From: Streptomyces durmitorensis
Lineage (GTDB): Bacteria; Actinomycetota; Actinomycetes; Streptomycetales; Streptomycetaceae
Length of the DNA stretch: 64,000 nucleotides
NCBI RefSeq assembly: GCF_023498005.1
Contig: NZ_CP097289.1
Location: 7,378,001 to 7,442,000, forward strand
Direction: 5' to 3'
Each line of letters starts with the position of its first letter. Within the stretch, counting starts at the first letter, position 1. A model generated the notes under the pieces. It saw nothing but the letters and a program-made list of their open reading frames with translations, had not been told where the DNA came from and made no database searches. Shown here piece after piece: positions 25,168 to 33,866 of the stretch. The translations under genes and the position numbers were made by a program.

Positions 25168-26834
25168 CCCCCTGAGTCCGGCGCATAGGAGGAGGCCCCG
25201 TCCGTCGGGGTCTCCTTCTCGCATGTCACCGAGTACGCGACGGAGTTCGACGTGGCCTCGACCGGGCTGCGCACCTCCACGCTGATCGAGTTCTGATACG
25301 TCGAGCCCGGCTCGCCCGCGACGGACTCCGTGTGGTGCACCTGCTTGGTCTTGCCTCCGCCGGAGGCGAAGCTGAGCGTCTTCCAGCCGGGGTCGCTCGG
25401 CTCGCCCGACTTGGTCACCCAGCGGTAGTCGACGGTCACCGGGACCCGCCCCACGGTGAACGTCGCGGTGAACGAAGGGGCCTGACCGGCGGCGGGCGGA
25501 CAGGCGCCGCTGTACTGCGTGTTCGCGCCGACGACCGAGACCTTCACGGATTGTTGCGGGTGGGTGGTCGACCCTCCGCCGTTTCCGCCGCCGTCCGTGG
25601 AGCCACCGTCGGTGGAACCGCCGTCACTGCCACCGCCGTCGCCCGACCCTCCGCCGTCACTCCCGCCCGACGTGCTGGTGCCGCCGCTCTTGCCCCCGTC
25701 GGAGCCGCCGCCGCTCCCGCCGCTGTCCCCGCCTCCCGAGCCCTCGGACGAGCCGCCGCCGCTGCCGCCCCCGCCGCCGTCGTCACGATTGACCAGGGCG
25801 TACGTCAGTCCGGCCAGGGCGAGCGCGAGGGCGACCAGGCCCGCGGCGAAGACGAACACCGCGCGGCGCGAACGCGTCGGAGCCGTGGTGGTGGTCGTGG
25901 CGACCAGGGGTTCCTGCCCGCCCGGCGGAGTCGGCGCCCAGGGCTGCTGCTGCTGCTGTTGCTGCTGCGACGTGACGGTGGGCATGTACGGCAGGGGAGT
26001 CTCCACCCGCGGGGTGCCACCCGCCGCGACGAGCCGCAGCTGGTGCTCGGCCTCGGCGGCGGAGATCCGGGCGGCGGGGTCCTTGCGCAGCAGCCCTTCG
26101 ATGACGGGGACCAGCGGACCCGCGTTCCGGGGCGGCGGCAACTCCTCGTCGACGACCGCACGCAACGTACTGAGCGGGGTGTCCTGCCGGAACGGCGAAC
26201 TGCCCTCGACGGCCGCGTAGAGCAGCACGCCCAGCGACCACAGATCGGACTCGGGTCCTGGCCTGCGCCCCAACGCCCGCTCCGGGGCGAGGAATTCGGG
26301 CGAGCCCACCACCTCACCGGTCATGGTGAGGGCCGAACTCCCCTCCACCATGGCGATCCCGAAGTCGGTGAGGACGACCCGCCCGTCGTTCGCGATGAGT
26401 ACGTTGCCGGGCTTGACGTCGCGGTGCAGGACCCCGGCGTCGTGGGCGGCGCGCAGGGCGGCGAGGACCTCGGCGCCGATGCGGGCGGCGCGCTGCGGAG
26501 GCATCGGGCCCTCCGCGTCCAGGACGTCGGACAGTGAGAGCCCCCGCACGATCTCCATGACGATCCACGGCCGCCCGTCCTCGCTCGCCACGTCATAGAC
26601 CGTCACCACGTTGCGGTGCGGGATACGGGCGGCGGCCCACGCCTCGCGCTCCAGGCGGGCGTACAGCCGGTCGACCTCACTGGCCGGGAGCCCGGCGGGG
26701 GCGCGCACTTCCTTGACCGCGACCTCGCGGCCGAGGACTTCGTCGCGGGCCCGCCAGACCGTGCCCATGCCGCCCTCGCCCAGAGGGGAAAGGAGGCGGT
26801 AGCGCCCCGCGATCACACGCTCGTCGTCGCTCAC
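25134..26834 (-). CDS. Receptor-type Ser/Thr protein kinase (Hanks type)
   Basis: A 566-residue membrane kinase. The kinase domain (11-275) has the GEGGMGTV loop, catalytic Lys41 in VAVKEV, HRDVKPGNVL, DFGIA and GSPEFLAPE. A cytoplasmic linker contains a run of eight Gln (CAG-type repeat) and a run of Thr. One membrane segment (about 325-347) leads to an extracellular Ser/Gly/Asp-rich low-complexity spacer of about 90 residues and a 110-residue C-terminal domain with two Cys (immunoglobulin-like, unrecognised). There are no PASTA repeats. The GTG start has a weak GGGGGA site. The extracellular domain may bind an unknown ligand or cell-wall component. Confidence 0.92.
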   Translation of the reverse strand: MSDDERVIAGRYRLLSPLGEGGMGTVWRARDEVLGREVAVKEVRAPAGLPASEVDRLYARLEREAWAAARIPHRNVVTVYDVASEDGRPWIVMEIVRGLSLSDVLDAEGPMPPQRAARIGAEVLAALRAAHDAGVLHRDVKPGNVLIANDGRVVLTDFGIAMVEGSSALTMTGEVVGSPEFLAPERALGRRPGPESDLWSLGVLLYAAVEGSSPFRQDTPLSTLRAVVDEELPPPRNAGPLVPVIEGLLRKDPAARISAAEAEHQLRLVAAGGTPRVETPLPYMPTVTSQQQQQQQQPWAPTPPGGQEPLVATTTTTAPTRSRRAVFVFAAGLVALALALAGLTYALVNRDDGGGGGSGGGSSEGSGGGDSGGSGGGSDGGKSGGTSTSGGSDGGGSGDGGGSDGGSTDGGSTDGGGNGGGSTTHPQQSVKVSVVGANTQYSGACPPAAGQAPSFTATFTVGRVPVTVDYRWVTKSGEPSDPGWKTLSFASGGGKTKQVHHTESVAGEPGSTYQNSISVEVRSPVEATSNSVAYSVTCEKETPTDGASSYAPDSGGQDAAALNTGR

Positions 26835-26878
26835 GGGGGTCCCCCATCCGCAGCCGTGCGATTCTCCACAAAACTATC

Positions 26879-28275
26879 TCAACCGAGCGCTGTTGCAGCC
26901 CCTTTGAACACCAATCCACACCCGAGGGCGAGTACGACACAGGCGGAGCCGAGCGGCAGGAAACGGTGCGTGGCCCGGTGCAGCCACCGGGGCCCGTGGA
27001 CCCGCCGCCCGCCGAGGGACCCGACCCGCACCACGAGGAACCCGGCGGCCGTCAGCGTGACGGCGAGCCCCACGCCGTACGCGAGGACGAGCAGAAGGCC
27101 GAACCAGGCCTCGCCCAGGGCGGCGGCGCCGACGAGCACGACGACGGCGGACGGGCTGGGCACGAGGCCGCCGGCGAAGCCGAGGAAGAGGGCGCCGCGG
27201 AGGGAGGGAGGCGCATGGTGGTGATGGGAATGCTGATGTTGATGACGGGCATGCCTGTGCTGCCGGCGCCAGGCCCTGCGCAGGAGCAGGGCTCCCGCTC
27301 CGGTGACGAGGACGCCGCTGACCACTCCCAGCCAGGCGATGACGGACGGGGCGGCGGCGGAGCCTCCCGCCACGAGCAGGCCGAGGGCGGTCACACCGAG
27401 GGTGTGCGTGACGGTCACGGAGGCGGCGAGGGGGAGGACGTCCCGCAGGGAGGCGCGCCCCCTCGCGGCGGCGCTCGCGGCCATCAGCGTCTTGCCGTGC
27501 CCCGGCGCGAGGGCGTGCAGGGCCCCCAGCGACAGGGCGATGGCCAGGGCGAGTCCGGCGAAGCCGGGGGTGAGGTCGTGGCGGGCGACGAGGCCGGTAA
27601 GTGCCTGGGTCCACCGGTCCGCGCCGCGCGGCAGTACGGAGGCCGGTGCTTCTGGCTTCTCCTGGCTCAGGGCGGGGCCGCCGGGGGTGATGCGCAGGGC
27701 GGCGGAGTCCTCGCCGGGCGGCGAGTCGAGCAGGCGCTCCGGGTAGCGGGTGAGGCGCTTGGAGAGGGAAGCCGCCGGTACGTCGGAGGAGCTCAGGGTC
27801 ATCCGATCCCCCTGGGCGGTGACTTCGCGCCACCCGGGTCCCGGCTGTCCGGCGGCTTCGAAGCGGGCGGCGAGCTCGGCGTCCCGGGGAGCGGGGTGCC
27901 GAGCTCGCACTCCACGCGGAGGGTGGGCAGCCCGGCCTGCCCGTCCCGGGTGACCGCCCGAGCCTGCTCCACGCGGAGCTCTGCCGCCCGCCCGTCCACC
28001 CGCAGCCAGCTGCCGCGGGCGGCGTCCGCGCACCGCTCGCCGGCCCAACTCTCCATGCCTACGCGCTTGATGCGGGGCATGGCCTGAGTGGCCGGTATCT
28101 CGGCGAGGTCCTCGACGTGGTCGACCCGAAGGTGTCCGGGGCTCACCACGAGCCCGTCGTACCCATTGACGGTGAAGTTGCCCAGGGGGTGCGCGGTGGC
28201 CTGTCCGGCCGGGAGGAGGGCGAGGACCAGCCCCGCGGCCACGGCGCCCCCTAGGGCGAGGGCCCGCCGCTTCAC
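26879..28275 (-). pseudogene. NicO-family nickel/cobalt transporter, broken by a one-base deletion
   Basis: The N-terminal part (GTG at 28275, ribosome site GAGG) encodes a signal segment and AHPLGNFTVNGYDGL, the usual exported domain of the actinobacterial HoxN/RcnA-like proteins. At 27883-27885 the frame breaks. Restoring one G to a three-G run on the minus strand joins it to the second frame (DAELAARFEAAGQPGPGWRE), giving a 465-residue protein. The rest has HALAPGHGKTLMAA, a His-rich loop (HRHARHQHQHSHHHH) and six membrane segments, typical of Ni/Co efflux. It is either a real recent pseudogene or a sequencing error in a homopolymer. It lies downstream of a TPR gene in the same direction. 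Confidence 0.85.
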
Positions 28276-28660
28276 CGCTGCCTCGCGATGCTTGCCGCCC
28301 GAGCGGTCCGCCCCCGCATCCGCCCCTGGGCGAACGAGCCTTCCCGCCCACCCGCCCGATTGCCCCGCATCCGCCTCTGGACGAACAGGCCTTTCCCGCC
28401 CACCCGCCCGTAACCCCGCATCCGACCCTGGACGAACAAGCTTTCCCGGGGGACGTAACAGGCGGGGAGGGATCCATCGCCATAGGAGCCCGGGGCCCAC
28501 GCGCCCGCAGACGCCATCGAGACGTGAGGGGACGTGCCGGTATGTCTGCCCGGAGCACGGTTTCCTGCGCTCCGGCAGCGAAGCAGCCCCGCGGCCACCG
28601 GACGATAGCGAGGACGGACATACCGGCGCGGCCCCGCCCCCAAGGCGGCGTGAGGCGACC
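28276..28660. other. 385-base space between the TPR and NicO genes
   Basis: No supported gene. It holds the 51-base tandem repeats (28312-28449). The remaining 28450-28660 shows no clear feature. One minus-strand frame stays open across the repeats in 17-residue periods (51 bases is a multiple of three), but it has no ribosome site and I do not call it. Confidence 0.6.
28312..28449. repeat. 51-base tandem repeat, about 2.7 copies
   Basis: Copies start at 28312, 28363 and 28414 (anchor CCCCGCATCCG), with an exact 51-base period and slight divergence. The last copy is partial. The unit contains GGGTGGGCGGGAA on the minus strand, shared with the dispersed 52-base element. It lies between the TPR and NicO genes. 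Confidence 0.85.
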
Positions 28661-29980
28661 TCACGACGCCGCCCCCAGGCCCCGCAGACCCCGCAGATCC
28701 CGCGCCGCCGACTTCCACCGCCGAGCCGCATCCGCGTCACCCGCCGCCCCCTCGATCACACCCCGGTGGTACATGAACGACGCCTCGCGGAACCCCGTGG
28801 CCGTGGCCCGGCGTGCGTACGGCAGGGCCTCCTCCGAGCGGCCGGCCACATGCAGGGCCCAGGCCAGCGCGTCCGCCGTGTGGACCGTGTGCCGCCTGCC
28901 CCACTCCGCCCGCGCCGCCTGCAACGCCGCTTTCCGTTCCTCCTGCGTCCCGTGATCCGTCAACGCGATCGCCGCGTCCAGATCCGCGTTCACCCCGTTC
29001 GCCCGAGCCAGCGACACCCACGCGGACACCAGCGCGTACTGCTCCCGGGCCTTCGCCGCGTCACCCCGCTCGCCCCGCGCCTCGTACAACTCGCCCAGCG
29101 CGACCAACGGCCCCGGCAGCGGCGCCCGCGCCACCACCTCCCGCAGCGTCCGTATCGCCTGCCCCGTCCTGCCCTGCCCGGCCCACGCACGGGCCCGGCA
29201 CTCCAGCGCCGGAAGATACGAGGCGTCGACTCGCAGAGCCCGCCCGCACTGCTTCAGCGCCTCCCCGTACTCGCCCTGCCGCCAGGCGAGTTGCCCCAGT
29301 GCGGTGGCCACGTACGCGACATCCCCACCACCGGACCCCGAGCCCGCGCCCGAGCCGATCGCCTGCGACAGGGCCCGCCGCGCCCCCGCCACATCGCCCC
29401 GGAGCTCCCGCACATACGCGTACCGCGTGAACACCGGCACCCCGGGCCGCCGCGCATCCGCCTCGTCAGCGGCCCGCGCCGCAGCCCCGTACCGCCCGAG
29501 CTCGACCAGCGCATCGATCCGGGACGCCAACGCCCCCTCGCTGTAGGGGTTCACTTCAAGCGCGGCCTCCGCGTGGCGCAACGCCCCCGCGAAGTCGTGC
29601 CGGGCCGCGGCCAGCGCCGCCCGCCCCGCGAGCCCCGCGTCATTGCGGGGCCGAAGCTCCAGGGACCGGTCGAGTGCGCGTTCCGCCTCGCGGTACCGCG
29701 ACGGGTCACCCTGCGTACGGGCCTGTTCGACGTAGGCGGTCCCCAGCGACGCCCACGCTCCGAAGTCCCTTGACTGGTCCCGCAGATGGGATTGCAGTGC
29801 CTCGATACCACGATCGAGATCGGCACCCCGCAGTGCGCCGGGCGCCACGGCGGCGGCGGACGACGGGGGCCTCCGGTCCGGCCCGCCCTCACCGCCGGCC
29901 ACGACGGCGCCCCCGGTGATCGCGAGCGCGAGAGCGACCGCGGCCACCACGGACCGACCGGCAGGACGAGGTAATGCCAT
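28661..29980 (-). CDS. Exported tetratricopeptide repeat protein
   Basis: A 439-residue protein with an N-terminal signal or membrane anchor (about 8-30) and about eight TPR-like helix pairs (for example YREAERALDRSLELRPRN, ALRHAEAALEVNPYS, EALKQCGRALRVDASY), which form a protein-binding superhelix. It lies between DUF4331 and NicO genes in the same direction, a grouping I recognise from actinobacteria. Codon 3 is TTA (29972-29974) when ATG 29980 is used, so translation should need bldA tRNA. The ribosome site is AAGGAAGG. A GTG immediately upstream (29983) could also start it. Confidence 0.88.
   Translation of the reverse strand: MALPRPAGRSVVAAVALALAITGGAVVAGGEGGPDRRPPSSAAAVAPGALRGADLDRGIEALQSHLRDQSRDFGAWASLGTAYVEQARTQGDPSRYREAERALDRSLELRPRNDAGLAGRAALAAARHDFAGALRHAEAALEVNPYSEGALASRIDALVELGRYGAAARAADEADARRPGVPVFTRYAYVRELRGDVAGARRALSQAIGSGAGSGSGGGDVAYVATALGQLAWRQGEYGEALKQCGRALRVDASYLPALECRARAWAGQGRTGQAIRTLREVVARAPLPGPLVALGELYEARGERGDAAKAREQYALVSAWVSLARANGVNADLDAAIALTDHGTQEERKAALQAARAEWGRRHTVHTADALAWALHVAGRSEEALPYARRATATGFREASFMYHRGVIEGAAGDADAARRWKSAARDLRGLRGLGAAS
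29972..29974 (-). other. TTA (bldA) codon in the TPR gene
   Basis: The minus-strand codon 3 (MALPRP) reads TTA. Early TTA codons give tight dependence on the bldA tRNA. Confidence 0.85.
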
Positions 29981-30084
29981 CACTGGACCTTCCTTGACAA
30001 GTCGACGAAGAGAGAAAGAGAGAGGAGAGGGCGCGGCCCGCAGGGGGATGAATGCGAGCCGCGCCGGTCACAAAGGGGGAGCCG

Positions 30085-31665
30085 TCAGCCGGTCAGCCCG
30101 CCACCCCCTGCGCCACCCGCGGCCCCCGCAGCCCGCCTGCGCCACCACGCAAGCCCGAGCCCGACAAGGAGCACCCCCGCAGCCCCCGCGGCCCCGGAAG
30201 CGACCAGCACCGCATCGGTGTCGTCGCCACCCCCGGCCGCCGGACGTCCAGGCACGGCCCCGCCGTTCAGCGCGTCGCGCGCCGAGCTGTCGGAGCCGCC
30301 GTCCTTGGCCAGCGGCCCACGGGACCCGGACGTGGGCAACGCCACGTACGGGAAGGTCCCGCCGAACTTCTGGTCGTTGACGTCCACCGCGTCGCCCAAG
30401 TCGTTCTTGTTGCCGGTGAGTTCGCCCTCGACGGCCTGCAACTCGATGTCGACGACGTCATCGGCGAGCCGCCTCCCGTTCGGGAACCCGGCGTTGTCAC
30501 CGTCGAGAACCCCGAGCCGCTTCGGCGAATCCGCGGGCTTGACGGACGTGTTGAGCCGCAGCGCCTCGGCGGGCCTGACCCCCGGCGGCTGGTTGAGACC
30601 CTTCACGCCGGTCAGGAACACCGACACGAGATCGTTGCGCGGCTCGGCGGGCGCCTTCAGCTTGTAGATCTTCTCCAGGAGCTTCGGCAGCTCGGGCTTG
30701 GTCACGTACTTCAGGAAGTCCGCGTCGTTCCAGGGCGAGGACGCGTTGAACTTGTCCTTGTCCTTCTGCGGCACGACGACCTCGTTGACCAGCGGATTGC
30801 CCAGGCGCGAGACCTGGGTCCACTTGCCGCTCGCGTTCTTGCGCTGCGTCGTCGACCAGATGCCGACGGTGGGCTGCTTCTCCGACTGCCGTATCTGCTC
30901 GGTCGGCACCTGAAGGGCGAGCGAGTTCACGTTGTAGCCCTTGAGGGTGTCGTTCCCGACCTCCGACAGATCGCCGCCGTACAGCAGGTCGAACACCCGC
31001 AGATCCAGGAAGAACGGATCGTCGGCCTGTCCCGCGAACGCCGAGCCACCGCCCTTGACCGGGCGCACGGCCTGATCGCGCAGCTTCTTGTAGTTCGGCA
31101 TGGACGCCTTGCCGACGTGCGACGGCGCCGCGGGCACGTCGTCGGCGACCTTCGTGGTCGAGACGGCCTTCTGGCCCTTGAGCTTGATCAGCTCCAGGTC
31201 GTACGTCTGCGTCACGTTCAGGTCGGGATCGTCGAGGCTCGTCACGGGCCCGGTGTTGTAGAGGAACGTGTCGCCGTTCCTGGTCTTCGTGTCGAACGTC
31301 CACCGGTAGAGCAGATCGCCCTGCGCGTCGCCGTCGCTGTCGATGTGGACGTCGTACTGGGCGTCGTCGGCCCACGGATAGAAGTTGGGTCCGCCCGCGG
31401 GCTCCTCGAAGGGCAGCCAGTTCGCCACGATCGTCGTGGAGTCGGGCTTGTCCGGGCTCACGAACGCGTACACGTCCGTGTTGTCGTACTGAGGCTGCCC
31501 CGAGATCAGCGGAGCCTCCCGGTGACTGGAGGCGTCGGCCGCCTCCGGTTCCAGTGCCGTCACGCCGGCGGCTGCGAGCCCCCCGGCGGCCAGCGCGCCA
31601 CACACGAGCGCGGCGAGGCCACGCCTGCTGCGTCGCCCCGCTCGGCTCTTGGCGATAGCTGTCAT
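30085..31665 (-). CDS. DUF4331 exported membrane-anchored protein
   Basis: A 526-residue protein. The N-terminal signal (about 1-45, ending near ADASS) is followed by SSHREAPLISGQPQYDNTD, the hallmark of DUF4331, with the core covering about residues 46-455. A Gly-rich spacer, a membrane segment (about 482-505) and a WWRRR tail anchor it by its C-terminus. There is no sortase motif. The function of the family is unknown. It is divergent from the ECF sigma factor and heads the DUF4331-TPR-NicO set, which suggests sigma-dependent expression and perhaps a role in metal or envelope physiology. Confidence 0.9.
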   Translation of the reverse strand: MTAIAKSRAGRRSRRGLAALVCGALAAGGLAAAGVTALEPEAADASSHREAPLISGQPQYDNTDVYAFVSPDKPDSTTIVANWLPFEEPAGGPNFYPWADDAQYDVHIDSDGDAQGDLLYRWTFDTKTRNGDTFLYNTGPVTSLDDPDLNVTQTYDLELIKLKGQKAVSTTKVADDVPAAPSHVGKASMPNYKKLRDQAVRPVKGGGSAFAGQADDPFFLDLRVFDLLYGGDLSEVGNDTLKGYNVNSLALQVPTEQIRQSEKQPTVGIWSTTQRKNASGKWTQVSRLGNPLVNEVVVPQKDKDKFNASSPWNDADFLKYVTKPELPKLLEKIYKLKAPAEPRNDLVSVFLTGVKGLNQPPGVRPAEALRLNTSVKPADSPKRLGVLDGDNAGFPNGRRLADDVVDIELQAVEGELTGNKNDLGDAVDVNDQKFGGTFPYVALPTSGSRGPLAKDGGSDSSARDALNGGAVPGRPAAGGGDDTDAVLVASGAAGAAGVLLVGLGLAWWRRRAAGAAGGAGGGGLTG

Positions 31666-31875
31666 CGCGTCCGTCCTTACTGTTCCTCGCGCGACCCCGC
31701 GCACAGCGCGCGCAAGCCGCCTGACGCATCCCATTCGCGGCCAACGGCCGGACGGATTGCCCCTGTTGCCAATCCGGTGCCTTCGCTCGCCCCGAATCCC
31801 GGGGCGAGAGGCACGAAGCCACCCGGCCCGCGGGGCGACGCGCCACCGGGCCGGGACGAGGGGGAGGGGACCCGC

Positions 31876-32418
31876 ATGGAGCCCGACGAGCTGCTGCCAC
31901 GGGTCGCGGAGGGTGACCAGTCGGCGTTCGAGAAGCTGTACGGCCTGGTCTCGGGGCCGGTCTACGGACTGGTCCGCCGCGTCCTGCGCGACCCGGCGCA
32001 GTCCGAGGAAGTGGTCCAGGAGGTGCTGCTGGAACTCTGGCGGACGGCGGGCCGCTTCGATCCGGCGCGCGGCAGCGCACTCTCCTGGATCCTCACGCTC
32101 GCCCATCGCAGGGCGGTGGACCGGGTCCGCAGCGCCCGCGCGGCGAGCGACCGCGAACGGCGCGTGGCCGAGCGCGGCGAAGTGCCCGCCTTCGACCAGG
32201 TCGCCGAGGCGGTCGAGGGCAGGCTGGAGCGCGAATGGGTGCGCCGCTGCCTCCGACGGCTCACCGACCTCCAGCGCCAGGCCGTCACCCTCGCCTACTA
32301 CGACGGCTATACGTATCGCGAAGTTGCCGGACGTCTGTCCGTCCCGCTCGGCACCGTCAAGACGCGGATGCGGGACGGGCTGCTGCGCCTGCGCGACTGC
32401 CTCGGCGCCGCCACGTGA
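31876..32418 (+). CDS. ECF sigma factor, SigK-like
   Basis: A 180-residue extracytoplasmic-function sigma factor. Region 2 (about 10-75) has AFEKLYGLVSGPVYGLVRR, the SEEVVQEVLLELWR core-binding part and ALSWILTLAHRRAVDRVR. Region 4 (about 120-172) has LTDLQRQAVTLAYYDGYT and VPLGTVKTRMRDGL. GGGGAGGGG precedes the ATG. The anti-sigma gene follows by eight bases. The partner type (RskA) places it with the SigK/ECF19 group. The divergent DUF4331 operon is the likely target, inferred from position. Confidence 0.93.
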   Translation: MEPDELLPRVAEGDQSAFEKLYGLVSGPVYGLVRRVLRDPAQSEEVVQEVLLELWRTAGRFDPARGSALSWILTLAHRRAVDRVRSARAASDRERRVAERGEVPAFDQVAEAVEGRLEREWVRRCLRRLTDLQRQAVTLAYYDGYTYREVAGRLSVPLGTVKTRMRDGLLRLRDCLGAAT

Positions 32419-32426
32419 GGCGCGGC

Positions 32427-33284
32427 ATGAGACGGGGCGTGAAGCGCGACGCGGGTCGGGACGTACGGCGGCACACCAGCGAGCCCGCGCCCTTCGCCCG
32501 GAGCCCGCGCCTTCGCCGGGCCGTCCACTCCCTGGCCGTCCCCTACGCCCTGGACGCCCTCGACCCCCGCGAACTGCGCCGCTTCGAACGGCATCTGACC
32601 CGCTGCGCGCCCTGCCGGACGGAGGCCAGGGAGATGGGGGAGGGTGCCGTACGCCTGGCGGGCGCGGCGGCGGCACCCGCGCCGCCCGCCCTGCGCGAGC
32701 GGGTCCTTGCCGCCGTACGTACGACGGAGCAGGAGCCGCCCCCGCGGGCGCCCGTCACTCCGAGCGCGCCCCCGCGCGCCCGCGCGCTCCTTGTTCCCTC
32801 AGGTGTTCCCGTCGGAGCCTTCACCTCCCTGGCGGCGCTCGCGCTCGTGCTCGCGCTGGCCGCGTCCGTGATCCTCGCCGTCCAGCTGGTCCGTTCCGAC
32901 GGCCGGATCGACCGCGAGCGCGCCGATGCACGTGAGATCGCCCACGTCCTGGCCGCGCCGGACGCCCGCGCGAGCGCGGAGAGGGACGCGTGGGGGCGCG
33001 GCATCAACGTCGTCGCGTCCGAGTCCAGGCGGCGCGCCGTGGTGACCGTCACAGGGCTCGGGGCGCCGCCCCGGGGCCGGGTGCACCAACTGTGGGTGAT
33101 GCGGCCCGCCTCGGCGCCCCGTTCGCTGGGCCTGCTCGACGGCGAAACGCCCGTGATCGCCGCAGGCCTGAGTGCGTCCGGGGCGTCACTGGCCGTGACC
33201 ATCGAACCCGATGGGGGCTCAGAGAGGCCCACTTCCGCCCCTCTTGTCCAACTCGCCCTGGAATCAGTTGGATTCGGAGAGTAA
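32427..33284 (+). CDS. RskA-type anti-sigma factor
   Basis: A 285-residue membrane protein. A cytoplasmic anti-sigma domain (about 20-80) holds the zinc-binding HLTRCAPC (Hx3Cx2C) motif. A membrane segment follows (about 128-152, LAALALVLALAASVILAV), then a C-terminal extracytoplasmic RskA domain (about 175-285) with GLGAPPRGRVHQLWVM. It would hold the sigma factor inactive until a signal outside the cell triggers proteolysis. ATG 32427 has GAGG upstream. A GTG at 32415 overlapping the sigma stop is an alternative. Confidence 0.92.
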   Translation: MRRGVKRDAGRDVRRHTSEPAPFARSPRLRRAVHSLAVPYALDALDPRELRRFERHLTRCAPCRTEAREMGEGAVRLAGAAAAPAPPALRERVLAAVRTTEQEPPPRAPVTPSAPPRARALLVPSGVPVGAFTSLAALALVLALAASVILAVQLVRSDGRIDRERADAREIAHVLAAPDARASAERDAWGRGINVVASESRRRAVVTVTGLGAPPRGRVHQLWVMRPASAPRSLGLLDGETPVIAAGLSASGASLAVTIEPDGGSERPTSAPLVQLALESVGFGE

Positions 33285-33400
33285 TCGTCAACCTCCTTAC
33301 TGGGTAGGTGAATCCTGTGACCGGGATACACGGGTGTCGGGACGGGGCGATAGGGTTAACCTGCCCTGGGCCGGGTGCCCTCGTACGGGTGGGGAGTGAC

Positions 33401-33667
33401 ATGGAACAGATAACGGTGCGCAGCAGGGCGCGTGTCCCTGCGATCACCTGCGGGAGCAGCGCGACCAGCTCGCGTCTCGACCGCCATCTCGCAGTGCTGG
33501 GCGGCCCCGCCGTTCCGCAGCGTGAGACGGCGGAGGCGACGCTGCTGATGCGTGAGCTGACCTCACGGGGCGCGCATGACCACAGTGGCCGAGGTGCACG
33601 TGTGCGGAGGGTCTCCCTCTTCGCTCCCTTGCGCAGGCTGCGGCGGTCGCTCTTTGGGGGTCGCTGA
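33401..33667 (+). CDS. Small conserved basic protein, 88 residues
   Basis: Starts MEQITVRSRARVPAITCG with a GGGGAG site six to nine bases before the ATG. It is Arg-rich (RRLRRSLFGGR at the end) with one Cys and no membrane segment. I recognise the start as a conserved streptomycete hypothetical protein but know no function. A stretch reading GATAGGGTTAACC about 50 bases upstream could be part of its promoter. Confidence 0.75.
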   Translation: MEQITVRSRARVPAITCGSSATSSRLDRHLAVLGGPAVPQRETAEATLLMRELTSRGAHDHSGRGARVRRVSLFAPLRRLRRSLFGGR

Positions 33668-33683
33668 CCGCGGGTGGTCGGGG

Positions 33684-33740
33684 GTTCGGCCGCCGCTCAG
33701 CGGCGGATTGCTCCCATCCACCCGCCCCTTCCCGCACACC
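33684..33740. repeat. Intergenic palindrome related to the 52-base element (inverted)
   Basis: CCGCCGC-tca-GCGGCGG at 33690-33706 is a perfect seven-base stem with a three-base loop. The flank to 33740 resembles, in reverse orientation, the GGGTGGGCGGGAA part of the dispersed element. It probably terminates transcription of the small gene just upstream. Confidence 0.6.
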
Positions 33741-33866
33741 ACACGTCACTCATCTCGCCCCACGCGTAACACCCGTGTCATGCGCACCTGTTGACGCCGC
33801 AACTTTCCGGCCCCAATGTGGCTGATTGTTTGGCCGATACACCCAACCTCACCCCCGGAGGTGCGC

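Noticed and set aside
28276..28621. A peptide with 17-residue repeats (GKACSSRxGCG type) encoded by the 51-base repeats
   Set aside because: No ribosome site or normal start, and the frame continues into the frameshifted part of NicO. The repeat is more simply non-coding.
30085..32676. An 863-residue minus frame extending DUF4331 into the sigma-factor region
   Set aside because: The DUF4331 start is ATG 31665 with a signal peptide. The extension lies antisense to a well-supported sigma factor.
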